Shown here piece after piece: positions 1-7,516 of a stretch of 32,347 bases of DNA (position 1 is its first letter; each line of letters begins with the position of its first letter). Made by a program: the position numbers and the translations under genes. The notes under the pieces are model-generated. The model saw only the letters and a list, made by a program, of their open reading frames with translations, was not told where the DNA came from and did no database searches. This stretch comes from CAZPLZ01 sp964587525 (lineage in GTDB: Bacteria > Oederibacteriota > CAKKQC01): contig CAZPLZ010000011.1 in assembly GCA_964587525.1 (NCBI GenBank), forward strand, positions 1 through 32,347, written 5' to 3'.

Positions 1-260
1 CCATGGCCGAGGCGGCTGCTGAGGAAGTTCGACAGTACGTGCCAGCGGCCCGGCAGGCGAAGGTGGTCCGTCAGCGCGTGGTGTGGGAGACCAAAGCTAC
101 CGTGTCGCTGACACCAGGCACCGCGGAGCTGAGACCAGATACGGTCACGCCCGTACGGAACCTCTTGCTGGCCGGAGATTGGATCACCACCGGTTTGCCC
201 GCCACCATCGAAGGCGCGGTGCGCAGCGGGATATCGGCGGCCGAGGCTGTGTTATCGTGA
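1..260 (+). CDS. HpnE-like FAD-dependent oxidoreductase, C-terminal end (partial)
   Basis: Only the last ~85 residues are in the window; the gene enters from the left edge. The tail carries the amine-oxidase/phytoene-desaturase C-terminal signature LLLAGDWITTGLPATIEGAV followed by RSGISAAEAVLS, the part of the fold that closes over the FAD. The 'GDW-TG-PAT-EGAVRSG' wording is most like hydroxysqualene dehydroxylase HpnE, which acts in squalene/hopanoid synthesis. Related desaturases share the pattern, so HpnE is a family-level call only. The TGA stop (258-260) overlaps the GTG start of hemL (257-259), so the two genes are translationally coupled. Confidence 0.75.
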   Translation, partial: MAEAAAEEVRQYVPAARQAKVVRQRVVWETKATVSLTPGTAELRPDTVTPVRNLLLAGDWITTGLPATIEGAVRSGISAAEAVLS

Positions 261-1545
261 CCCCGGTGACAACCGCAAGCGAGAGGCTGTTTCGTGAAGC
301 CAAAAAACATCTGGTTGGCGGGGTGAACAGCCCGGTGAGGCGTTCAAGGCTGTGGGTGGGACACCGCCGTTCATTTCCCGCGCGCGCGGCGCCCGGCTGT
401 GGGATGCGGATGGCTGGAGTTACCTTGATTTCATCGGTGGATGGGGCCCGCACCTGCTCGGGCACTCGCATCCCAAAATCGTCGCCGCGGTGCGGCAGGC
501 GGTGAAGCGAGGAACGAGCTACGGGCTTCCGACGGAGGTGGAGTTCCGGCTGGCGGCTTTCATCAAGTGCGCCCTACCCTCGATCGAACTGCTGCGTTTC
601 GTGAATTCCGGCACCGAGGCCACCATGAGCGCGCTCCGGCTGGCGCGCGGCGTAACCCGGCGCGATCTGATCTTGAAATTCGATGGTTGCTATCACGGCC
701 ATGCCGATGGGCTGCTGGCTGGAGCTGGATCAGGGCTGGCCACGTTCGGGATCCCCGCTTCGCCTGGTGTGCCGGATGTCTATGCCCGGCTCACCCTGAC
801 GATTCCATTCAACGATCCAGCGTCGCTGCACTTGGCTTTCAAGCGTTCCGGGAAGGACATCGCAGCGGTCATTGTGGAGCCGGTGGTGGGCAATATGGGC
901 GTGATCCTGCCGTTGCCAGGGTTCCTGGAAGAATTACGAGCCGTGACGAGAAAGGCAGGGACGCTGCTTATCTTCGATGAAGTCATGACTGGATTTCGTG
1001 TGGCTTGGGGTGGAGCGCAGATTCGATATGGGATCACCCCCGATCTCACGTGTTTGGGTAAAGTTATCGGGGCTGGGTTTCCCGTTGGGGCCTACGGCGG
1101 GCGGGCAGACCTCATGCGTGCGGTGGCACCTGAGGGTCAGGTGTATCAGGCCGGTACGCTTTCTGGAAATCCTGTGGCGATGGCTGCGGGGCTGGCGGCG
1201 CTCACCAAGCTGGCGCACGTGGATTACAGCAAGCTCGAGGCAGCGACAGCGGACTTCTGTGAACGCGTGAGGGAAGTGGCGCAGAGGTCAGGAGCCGTGG
1301 TAAGCGTCAACGGGGTCTGTGGCATGTTCACAGTCTTTTTCATGAGTGGACCAGTGGTGTCGGCTGGTGATGCCCGCCGGGCCAGCACGAAGAGGTACGC
1401 CAGATTTTTCCATGCCCTTCGGCGCGCCGGTATCCTCTTCCCCCCGTCTCAGTACGAGGCTGCTTTCTTGAGCTTTGCGCACACGCCGCGTGATCTAGCT
1501 CACACTCTCCGTGCCTGCGGGCGAGCATTCACGATGGCGGGCTGA
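257..1545 (+). pseudogene. hemL: glutamate-1-semialdehyde 2,1-aminomutase, frameshifted
   Basis: PLP-dependent aminomutase that converts glutamate-1-semialdehyde to 5-aminolevulinate, the C5 route to tetrapyrroles; cytoplasmic. The N-terminus reads from GTG 257 (SERLFREAKKHLVGGVNSPV) in one frame. From about 340 the family sequence continues in another frame (AFKAVGGTPPFISRARGARL). A single missing G in the short G run at 339-340 restores one ~429-residue protein, the usual HemL length. Downstream everything looks intact: the NSGTEATMSALRLARG cofactor region, GCYHGHAD, the FDEVMTGFR Asp motif and the catalytic lysine in CLGKVIGAGFPVG. The start overlaps the upstream stop. The lesion is either a real inactivating mutation or a homopolymer sequencing error. 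Identity is near certain; functional status is open. Confidence 0.9.
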
Positions 1546-1568
1546 CCTTCACTCCCCGCTTTTTTCGT
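1544..1568 (+). terminator. possible intrinsic terminator after hemL
   Basis: A short stem (GCGGG pairing with CCCGC, loop about 13 bases) is followed directly by a run of six T on the plus strand. It lies between the convergent ends of hemL and the CNB gene. The stem is short and the loop long, so this is tentative. Confidence 0.3.
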
Positions 1569-2013
1569 TGATGTCCTGCGCTCGGTTTTGGGCTTGCCGG
1601 TATTCGGCGGTCTGACGGATCAGCTCGGCGACATCTGGATTGTTCAAGAGGACTTTTGTGAATGTCTCCCGCGGCAGGTAGTAGAGTTCCCCATCTTCCT
1701 CTCCCACGATGGTGGCGTTGCGCCGTTCGTTGTTGAGGAGCGCCATCTCGCCGAAATAGGAGTCCTTTTCCAGCTTGGCGACACGCCTATTGAGCAGCAT
1801 CTTTTTTCGAAAGACACCGACAGAGCCCGTGGCGAGGATAAAGAATGTCTCGCCCGGTTCACCCTGCTTGATGATCACTTCGCCACGCTGGAATGGCCGT
1901 TTTTCCATGTTCGCAATGAGCTCATCTAGCTCGTGGAACTTGAGGTACTCCAGAAAGTCAATTTTTTTCAGCACAAGCCTAAGCGTGGCAATCTCTTTTT
2001 CGCTCAATTGCAT
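1549..2013 (-). CDS. stand-alone cyclic-nucleotide-binding domain protein
   Basis: A 154-residue protein made almost entirely of one CRP-type cNMP-binding beta-roll. It has the pre-roll helix (LRLVLKKIDFLEYLKFHELD), the roll (RGEVIIKQGEPGETFFILAT, then GSVGVFRKK) and the phosphate-cassette region YFGEMALLNNERRNATIV, where the Glu after FG and the Arg before NATIV are the expected ligand residues. No C-terminal DNA-binding helix-turn-helix follows, only a helical, Gln-rich tail, so it is a receptor or adaptor and not a CRP transcription factor. It is divergent from the class III cyclase, whose start is ~55 bases away, which suggests it senses that enzyme's product. A close paralogue lies at 13777-14250. 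The partner protein is not apparent. Confidence 0.88.
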   Translation of the reverse strand: MQLSEKEIATLRLVLKKIDFLEYLKFHELDELIANMEKRPFQRGEVIIKQGEPGETFFILATGSVGVFRKKMLLNRRVAKLEKDSYFGEMALLNNERRNATIVGEEDGELYYLPRETFTKVLLNNPDVAELIRQTAEYRQAQNRAQDINEKSGE

Positions 2014-2029
2014 GAGATCAATCTAATCA

Positions 2030-2059
2030 TTGCCCGCCCCTAAGGTCAATGGGTACAAT
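2030..2059 (+). promoter_or_regulatory. sigma70-like promoter giving a probably leaderless cyclase mRNA
   Basis: TTGCCC (2030-2035) and TACAAT (2054-2059) are separated by 18 bases and match the -35 and -10 consensus at four and five of six positions. The expected transcription start is about 2066-2068, on the ATG of the cyclase gene (2068). AGGA at 2063-2066 is one base from the ATG and too close to act as a ribosome binding site. Confidence 0.5.
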
Positions 2060-2067
2060 CATAGGAC

Positions 2068-3639
2068 ATGCCAGCCTTTCTCTTTACAGACATCGAGGGC
2101 TCCACCCAGAAGTGGGAAAAGCATCCGGAGATCATGAGCCGGGCGCTGAACCGCCATAACATGATTCTCAAAACCCAACTTGAAAAGTTCGGCGGCAAGA
2201 TCATCAAGCACACCGGTGACGGCATGTTCGCCATTTTTGACGGCGGCGAGCCGATCTACTGTGTCGTGGAAATTCAGAAAGCCATCCAAAAGACGGCCTG
2301 GGGGCCGCTCGGAGAGTTCCGCATCCGGTCCATTCTTCATTCCGGCCCGGCCAAGAGGGTGGGTGACGACTACTTTGGACCTGTCATCAACCGTACTGCA
2401 CGGATCATGGCCACTGGGTGGGGCGGGCAGATCCTCTTGACGCCGGAAGTTGTCAACGCTCACAACTTTCCTGCGGGCACGCAGCTTAAAGACCTTGGCA
2501 TTCATCAACTGAAAGACCTTGCCAGGGGTCAGCCGCTCTTCCAGTTGGTGCATAAGGAATTTGTCTTGAAAAAGTTTCCACCGTTGCGTTCGCTCCCCCG
2601 GCAGCCTGTCGAAGTTGCGACTTCGGCACCAGAGCCTCCCTCGTCGCCGCCACCTTTGAAGCCGATGTCAACCGCGGTTCAAGGTGTCCACCATGCATTA
2701 GAAACCGGGCTCAAACTCTCAGAGACCTTCGACCAGACGCACACCTTTGTGCAACAGGCGGCTTACGGGGGACGCGGCAGGCGCGACGGGCAGTTCATGC
2801 TCCCCTCCGGCGGTGCGGTGGATGCGCAAGGCCAGGTCTATATCAACGACACCATTCAGGGGACGCTCCAGCTATTCGAACTCGACGGCCACTTTGTGAG
2901 GCGCCTGGGCGCTGTGGGTGGGGTGCTGGACTTGGGGCTCGTGTTCAACAGCCCCTCCGCGGTAGTCGTGGACCGCAAGGGTCTGATCTATGTATGTGAC
3001 ACGAAGAATTGCCGGATCCAAATCTGCACGAAAATTGGGGAGCCCATCAAACGGATAGGGCGGCCACTTGTGGTCGTGGGCCGCTCTGAGCCGCCGGGGT
3101 CCGTCGGGTTTAACAACCCGCGAGGCTTAGCCTTGGATGAGGAAGAGGGACTGCTCTACGTCTCGGACACAGGCAATCACCGGCTCCGAGCGCTTAAGCC
3201 CGACGGCACACCGGTGATGACTTTCGGCCAACACGGTCTGCGCGAGGGGGAGTTTCTCCACCCCATGGGCATAGCCGTGGGGCCGCAGGGGCGTCTCTAC
3301 GTCGCCGACAGTGAGAACTACCGTATTCAGGTGTTTGAACGTGGGTTTAAGTTCCAACGCGCGATCGGCCGTCGCGGACCCGGACCGGGAGACTTTGCCC
3401 AGCCGCCAACCCACGTTGCGGTCACGAGAAATAATGAGCTCATTGTCTGTGACCGGACCGACCGGATTCGGATCTTTGGAGAATCCGGCAATTACCTGGG
3501 GAGCATCTCAGGCTGGCGTCTGGAGAACCTCTCGCCTAAATACACCGCCGTAGTCCTGCGTGAGCCTCAAGATTTAATCGCGATTGACGATAATGGCTGC
3601 CGGTGGCATCACTTCGTGTACAAGGAGGTCAAGGAATAG
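2068..3639 (+). CDS. class III adenylate/guanylate cyclase fused to NHL beta-propeller
   Basis: A 523-residue cytosolic protein; no signal peptide or membrane segment is visible. Residues ~1-165 are a class III nucleotide cyclase catalytic domain: first metal Asp in FLFTDIEGS (D8), second in KHTGDGMFAIF (D51) with a Lys three residues before the GD as in adenylate-specific enzymes, and transition-state Asn and Arg in GPVINRTARI. All core catalytic residues are present, so activity is likely, and ATP is the better guess for substrate. A Pro/Ser-rich linker (~175-205) leads to five or six NHL-type propeller blades (~235-500), each with the pattern 'P-G-A-D--G-IYV-D--N-RIQ'. Such propellers usually bind protein, RNA or small ligands, so a regulatory input is inferred. 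It is divergent from a CNB receptor gene and its 3' end overlaps the ABC binding-protein gene. Confidence 0.88.
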   Translation: MPAFLFTDIEGSTQKWEKHPEIMSRALNRHNMILKTQLEKFGGKIIKHTGDGMFAIFDGGEPIYCVVEIQKAIQKTAWGPLGEFRIRSILHSGPAKRVGDDYFGPVINRTARIMATGWGGQILLTPEVVNAHNFPAGTQLKDLGIHQLKDLARGQPLFQLVHKEFVLKKFPPLRSLPRQPVEVATSAPEPPSSPPPLKPMSTAVQGVHHALETGLKLSETFDQTHTFVQQAAYGGRGRRDGQFMLPSGGAVDAQGQVYINDTIQGTLQLFELDGHFVRRLGAVGGVLDLGLVFNSPSAVVVDRKGLIYVCDTKNCRIQICTKIGEPIKRIGRPLVVVGRSEPPGSVGFNNPRGLALDEEEGLLYVSDTGNHRLRALKPDGTPVMTFGQHGLREGEFLHPMGIAVGPQGRLYVADSENYRIQVFERGFKFQRAIGRRGPGPGDFAQPPTHVAVTRNNELIVCDRTDRIRIFGESGNYLGSISGWRLENLSPKYTAVVLREPQDLIAIDDNGCRWHHFVYKEVKE

Positions 3640-5198
3640 CCAGGCTGGTCCACGCTGCGCTGGCGCTCACGTTTCTATGGCCAGCGGTGGGGTTGACGGC
3701 GCGCCCATACGAGGGCGTCACGATCACCATCGGCGTGTTTTCCTCAGGTCCCCGTGGAGCGATCTCGGGCCCGCTGTATTACTGGCGAGAGCGGTGGCAG
3801 GAGCGCACTGGCGCCACTTTGGAGATCGCCGAGATCCCTTTCGGACAGCTCTACGAGAAGATCTTTACTGACCTGTACACGGGCGCTGGCTTCTATGACG
3901 CCTTCATGGCCCCGAGCTGGTTCTACGGAGACTACATCGGGGGTGGCTACATCGTGCCGTTGGATGCGTATATGCGTGATCCGAAGTTTCCCCAGTGGTT
4001 CCCTGATGACGTGGTGGAGCCGATCCGGCGGCTACTTCAGTGGGACGGGAAATACTATGGGGTCGCCAACGACTGCGACGCCATGATTTTGTATTACCGG
4101 AAAGACGTGTTCCGGAAACCCGCCTACCGCGGAGGTTTCAGGAAGAAGTACGGCTACACCTTGCCGGATCCGCCGCGGACCTGGGAGCAGGTGCGGGATC
4201 TTGCGGAGTTCTTCAACGGGCGCAACTTCAACGCAGGAACTAAGTTGGACGATGGCAAGCCTGGCTCCGGGATCAGCCTGCACTTAAAACGGGGTGGGCA
4301 GGGGTTCTTTCATTACATGGCTCTGTCGGCGCCCTATGTCATGCTGCCAGGGCCGAGCTTCACGTCCACGCTGACGGGAGGGGGACGCGTTGGGTGGTAC
4401 CACCAAGCGTACTGGTTTGATCCGGAAACATTCGAGCCGTTGATCGCCAACTCAGGCCACGTGCGGGCGCTTGAACGGTTGGTGGAGCTCTCAAAGTTCG
4501 GCCCCAGGGCCATGCTGGCTTGGAGCCTGGGTGAAGCGTGGGACCATTTCTTGAAGGGCAAGGCGGCTTTGATGTTTTCGTGGGGTGACTTGGGGGCGCT
4601 GGCCCAAGACACCTCAAGGTCAAGCGTGCGGGGTCTGCTGGGCTGTGCGACGCTGCCTGGCACGCTGGAGGTGTGGGACCGGGCTGCAAAAAAGTTCGTG
4701 AAGCTCGCCAAGCCGAACCTCGTGGCCAACACCGTAGGAGCTTCCTGGCACGGCGTCATCTCGAAATATTCAGAACATCCTGAAGCGGTGTATGACTTCC
4801 TGGCGTATCAGGCTTCCCGGGAGGTGAACTTCTTCAACGTGACGCACGGCTGGACCGGTATCAATCCGGGCATGACATTTCACTGGCTGCCGCCGCAGGG
4901 AAAAGCCTCCCTCAAGGCCTACAGGGAGGCTGGCTGGAATAGCAACGATGTGCAGGAATATGTACGGGCCTACTACGAGAACTATCATGTAACCGAAACT
5001 GTCCTGGAGTACCTTAGAATTCCAGGCACGCCGGAATACTGGGACGCGCTGGACCTGCACCTGGCGGAGGCGGTCAGCGGGTTGGTGTCCCCTGTGTCCG
5101 CCCTCGTCCGCACGGCCAAAGACTGGAAGGAGATCACCGGCCGGAGGGGCGTTGCGAAGCAACTGCGTCTGTACCGGGAGGCGATTGGTTATAAGTAA
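3636..5198 (+). CDS. ABC transporter sugar-binding protein (family 1 solute-binding)
   Basis: Periplasmic or lipid-free substrate-binding protein of ~520 residues for a carbohydrate ABC importer. A hydrophobic signal peptide (LVHAALALTFLWPAVGLTA) precedes a mature domain that begins TITIGVFSSGPRG and has the family features WRERTGATLEIAEIPFGQLY and, later, SWGDLG and AKPNLVANTVGASWHGV. Start choice is odd. A perfect AAGGAGGT (3622-3629) sits seven to eight bases before ATA at 3636, which overlaps the TAG stop of the cyclase gene (3637-3639). The only canonical in-frame start is GTG 3603, upstream of that ribosome binding site and without one of its own. I place the start at ATA 3636 but GTG 3603 cannot be excluded. 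The substrate is unknown; no ATPase gene is in the window. Confidence 0.85.
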   Translation: MARLVHAALALTFLWPAVGLTARPYEGVTITIGVFSSGPRGAISGPLYYWRERWQERTGATLEIAEIPFGQLYEKIFTDLYTGAGFYDAFMAPSWFYGDYIGGGYIVPLDAYMRDPKFPQWFPDDVVEPIRRLLQWDGKYYGVANDCDAMILYYRKDVFRKPAYRGGFRKKYGYTLPDPPRTWEQVRDLAEFFNGRNFNAGTKLDDGKPGSGISLHLKRGGQGFFHYMALSAPYVMLPGPSFTSTLTGGGRVGWYHQAYWFDPETFEPLIANSGHVRALERLVELSKFGPRAMLAWSLGEAWDHFLKGKAALMFSWGDLGALAQDTSRSSVRGLLGCATLPGTLEVWDRAAKKFVKLAKPNLVANTVGASWHGVISKYSEHPEAVYDFLAYQASREVNFFNVTHGWTGINPGMTFHWLPPQGKASLKAYREAGWNSNDVQEYVRAYYENYHVTETVLEYLRIPGTPEYWDALDLHLAEAVSGLVSPVSALVRTAKDWKEITGRRGVAKQLRLYREAIGYK

Positions 5199-5973
5199 TC
5201 TTTCATTTTTCTCCTCTCACCGAAAATATTTCCTGCTTCCTCTCGCCCTGTGGGTCATCTGCCTTACGATCTTCCCACTGCTCTTTTCTCTCGTCTTAAG
5301 TTTCACGCATTACCAGCTTGGCGGCGAAGCCTCATTCGCGGGGTTCGCTAACTACTCGCGACTGCTCGGCGATTACCGGTTCTGGAACGCGTTGCGGGTG
5401 ACCGCAAGCCTGGCGACGGCTGCCACCTTCTTGGAGCTCGTCCTTGGTTTGGCGCTGGCTATCCTGCTGTTTGAGACAACGGGAGGCTTCGCCGCGCGCC
5501 GAGCTGGTGTCACCGGGAATATATGGCGGGTACCGCTCACGCTGCCTCAACTGCGGCCGACACTGGCGCTTATAGGACTGCTTCGGTTCGTTGAAGCCCT
5601 TAAGACCGTGGACCTGCCCTTTAGCCTAACCGGCGGAGGTCCAGCCATTGCCACCGAGACGTTGAGCCTGTACGCGTACCGCAAGTGCATGAAGTTTTTT
5701 GACTTTGGCTATGGCTCGGCGCTGGCCTACGTGCTCTTTGCCCTGGTGCTGGTGGTCAGCCAATTGCTGGCGAGATGGAACCTCAAAACGCTGACGTACA
5801 AAGACGCGGTCACCATGCCGGTGATCATTGCAGGGACCGAGCATACCCAAGGCGTGCAGTTCTGGTACGTGGCCACCCGGTCTCTGCTGGCCCTGATCCC
5901 CCCAGTCATGCTGGCCGTGTTTGCTCAGCGTTTCCTGATCCGCGGCCTCACCCTTGGCGCCGTCAAGGGATAA
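5191..5973 (+). CDS. chimeric ABC sugar permease (MalF-type core joined to a MalG-type tail)
   Basis: Inner-membrane permease partner of the preceding binding protein. The first part is MalF/UgpA-like: TM1 (LPLALWVICLTIFPLLFSLV), the NYSRLLGDYRFWNAL segment and TM2. It then jumps straight to an EAA-like loop (FAARRAGVTGNIWRVPLTLP) without the two membrane helices normally between. The end of a MalF-type protein follows (LTGGGPAIATETLSLYAYRK, last helix to LLARW). After ARW the sequence becomes the C-terminus of a MalG/UgpE-type permease (YKDAVTMPVIIAG to IRGLTLGAVKG). The frame stays open throughout and the length looks normal (~260 residues), which hides the rearrangement. The EAA loop has lost its usual Glu and Asp but keeps Gly. 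Start: GGGAGG (5176-5181) lies nine bases before ATA 5191; TTG 5185 is the canonical alternative. Transport competence is doubtful. Confidence 0.75.
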   Translation: MSNLSFFSSHRKYFLLPLALWVICLTIFPLLFSLVLSFTHYQLGGEASFAGFANYSRLLGDYRFWNALRVTASLATAATFLELVLGLALAILLFETTGGFAARRAGVTGNIWRVPLTLPQLRPTLALIGLLRFVEALKTVDLPFSLTGGGPAIATETLSLYAYRKCMKFFDFGYGSALAYVLFALVLVVSQLLARWNLKTLTYKDAVTMPVIIAGTEHTQGVQFWYVATRSLLALIPPVMLAVFAQRFLIRGLTLGAVKG

Positions 5974-6004
5974 AGCCTTAAGGTAGAATCTATAGGGAAG
6001 TTTT

Positions 6005-6087
6005 GCGGGCGTGGTGGAATGGCAGACACGTCAGGCTTAGGACCTGATGGGGTAACACCCATGGGAGTTCGAATCTCTCCGCCCGCA
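6005..6087 (+). tRNA. tRNA-Leu (anticodon UAG)
   Basis: An 83-base type II tRNA. Acceptor GCGGGCG (6005-6011) pairs with CGCCCGC (6080-6086), with A73 after it. The anticodon stem TCAGG/CCTGA encloses the loop CTTAGGA, giving anticodon TAG. A long variable arm (around GGGGTAACACCC) and a T-arm GGGAG-TTCGAAT-CTCTC are present. CCA is not encoded. It reads CUA codons. It lies 30 bases after the permease gene and ends seven bases before the stop of the convergent PhyH gene. Confidence 0.97.
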
Positions 6088-6093
6088 CTGTCT

Positions 6094-6843
6094 TCACGAC
6101 GCAAGCGGAGCACCACGCAGGATTTCAAGGTCTTTGCCTCGCCCGTTCCCGGTGACATTGAAGGCGAAGGTATTCATGCGCCGGTCCCGCATCGAGGCGT
6201 TGGGCGCGGAGCCATGGATGACCAGGGAATTGAAAAACACCGCGTCGCCCGGAAAGATCTCCACCGGCACCGCGTCTTTTCGCTCCTGCCAGTGACCGGG
6301 CAGGTACACGCCGAACGCCACCTGCTCCCGCTCGTGCTCCTGTAATCCCCAGCGGTGGCTTCCCGACACGAACTGGATGCACCCGTTCTCCAGCGTGGCC
6401 GCATCAATCGCCATCTGGCAGTTGATCTGCAGGGGACGGTTGTCCTTCGTCTGCCAGTAGGCGTAATCCTGGTGCCAGGGGACGGCCGCGCCATCTCCTG
6501 CTGCTTTGAGCAGAAGTTTGCAGTGAAACAGTGAAATATTGGGGCCGATCAAATCTTCCACCACGTCCAGGACATTCTCGCTGTGCAGGATCTGGTTGAG
6601 GGTGGGACTGACGATTTGGCTCCCCATCAGTTGCATGATGCGCTTGGGCCAGTCCGGGCTGGTCTGTTTCTCCCATGAGATATGCGTGCCCTTGACGGTT
6701 TCCCTGGCCATCCGTTCATGAACGCCTTCGATCTCCGCTTTGATCTTTGTAATCCAGTCGAGAGAAATGATCTGCTTTTTCAGGAGAAAACCGTTTTCCT
6801 CGTAGGCGCGCTTCTCGTCCGCCGTTAATTTCATCGTGTGCAT
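6094..6843 (-). CDS. phytanoyl-CoA dioxygenase (PhyH) family protein
   Basis: A 249-residue Fe(II)/2-oxoglutarate oxygenase with a double-stranded beta-helix fold. The iron ligands appear as the HxD motif in VPWHQDYAYWQ and the distal His in FFNSLVIHGSAPNASMRDRR. The Arg further on (MRDRRMNTFAFNV) is placed to bind 2-oxoglutarate. The motifs TLENGCIQFVSGSHRWG and PGDAVFFNS are typical of the family. Substrates in this family range from acyl-CoAs to small metabolites and cannot be read from sequence. The gene stands alone, convergent with the ABC/tRNA block. A more divergent relative is at 25818-26684. Start at ATG 6843; ATG 6834, three codons later, is an equally good alternative. Confidence 0.9.
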   Translation of the reverse strand: MHTMKLTADEKRAYEENGFLLKKQIISLDWITKIKAEIEGVHERMARETVKGTHISWEKQTSPDWPKRIMQLMGSQIVSPTLNQILHSENVLDVVEDLIGPNISLFHCKLLLKAAGDGAAVPWHQDYAYWQTKDNRPLQINCQMAIDAATLENGCIQFVSGSHRWGLQEHEREQVAFGVYLPGHWQERKDAVPVEIFPGDAVFFNSLVIHGSAPNASMRDRRMNTFAFNVTGNGRGKDLEILRGAPLAS

Positions 6844-7112
6844 TCTAACAGGCCGCGCGGGCGGGTGGACAGCGAACGGGGGCGCAGCTTATAGTTCCTT
6901 CCCCGAGAAAGAATTAATCAGGCGTGGCATCGTCGAAGATGCCCTCAAGAAATACGAGGCGCGCAAAAAACCCGGCACTTAACTTTCGTCCGAGCGTGTT
7001 ACATGCGTCCCCGGCGCATCCCCGGGATTACCGGGAATATTTCTCGACCGCCGCCCGGTTCAGAATGTGTGCATGGATTTGCAACGAGGGGCCCGCTCGA
7101 TGGCGGGCGGCC
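6844..7112. other. intergenic stretch with no supported gene
   Basis: About 270 bases between the PhyH gene and the PIN remnant. One short open stretch (~6897-6981, plus) encodes a charged peptide ending KKYEARKKPGT, but it has an in-frame stop just before it and no convincing start. It looks like decayed coding sequence. No tRNA, terminator or repeat is apparent. Confidence 0.4.
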
Positions 7113-7514
7113 TCAATCTGAAAGAGCCGTTAGCCCTTCTCGCTCGGCCACCCGTTGAAGGTTCCGGTCCCAGGTGGCGAAGACGAGGGGCGCCTGGAGC
7201 CTGCCATGGAAGGTGATGGCGGAGGCCAAGTGGAGGGCGTCGTAGGCCCTCAGCCGGTGGGTCTCCACCAGGTTGGTTCCCACGCGGATCAGCGCCTCGC
7301 CGACCTCGATCACGAGGAGACGAGGCCAGTCCGCTTCGAGGCTCCTGACGGTCTTGCCGTATTCGGCGGCGGACAAACCGCCTTCATGCCGGCGCCGGAT
7401 GAAGGCAGATCGTGCTTCGAGCAGCGCGAGAGCTGATGTGGCGACGATCTCGCTCTGGTCAAGCGCCCCGCGAATTCGTCCGGATCCTTCCTCCTCGACG
7501 TACAGCTTTACCAG
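7113..7514 (-). pseudogene. PIN-domain (VapC-type) toxin remnant lacking its N-terminus
   Basis: Translation of the minus strand gives a PIN-domain ribonuclease from LVKLYVEEEGSGRIRGAL through SALALLEARSAFIRRR and RLRAYDALHLASA to LVFATWDRNLQRVAEREG. The Glu in LLEA, the Asp in YDALHLA and the Asp in WDRN are three of the four acidic metal ligands. The first strand with the catalytic Asp (normally 'xDTSA' just before LVKLYV) is missing. Homology begins at about 7514, where the sequence runs into the stop of the upstream dehydrogenase gene (7517-7519). No ATG, GTG or TTG precedes the homology in frame; the first is TTG 7376, mid-domain. No VapB antitoxin gene accompanies it. It is most simply a 5'-deleted toxin gene. 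Confidence 0.75.
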
Positions 7515-7516
7515 AT

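Noticed and set aside
330..345. Programmed -1 frameshifting in hemL
   Set aside because: There is no X-XXY-YYZ slippery heptamer or obvious downstream structure, and the family is not known to use recoding; a lost base is simpler.
3584..3871. Plus-strand 95-codon frame over the start of the binding-protein gene
   Set aside because: Out-of-frame overlap with two supported genes and no motif.
6924..7121. Plus-strand open frame of 65 codons between PhyH and the PIN remnant
   Set aside because: No homology, no ribosome binding site, and composition like non-coding DNA.
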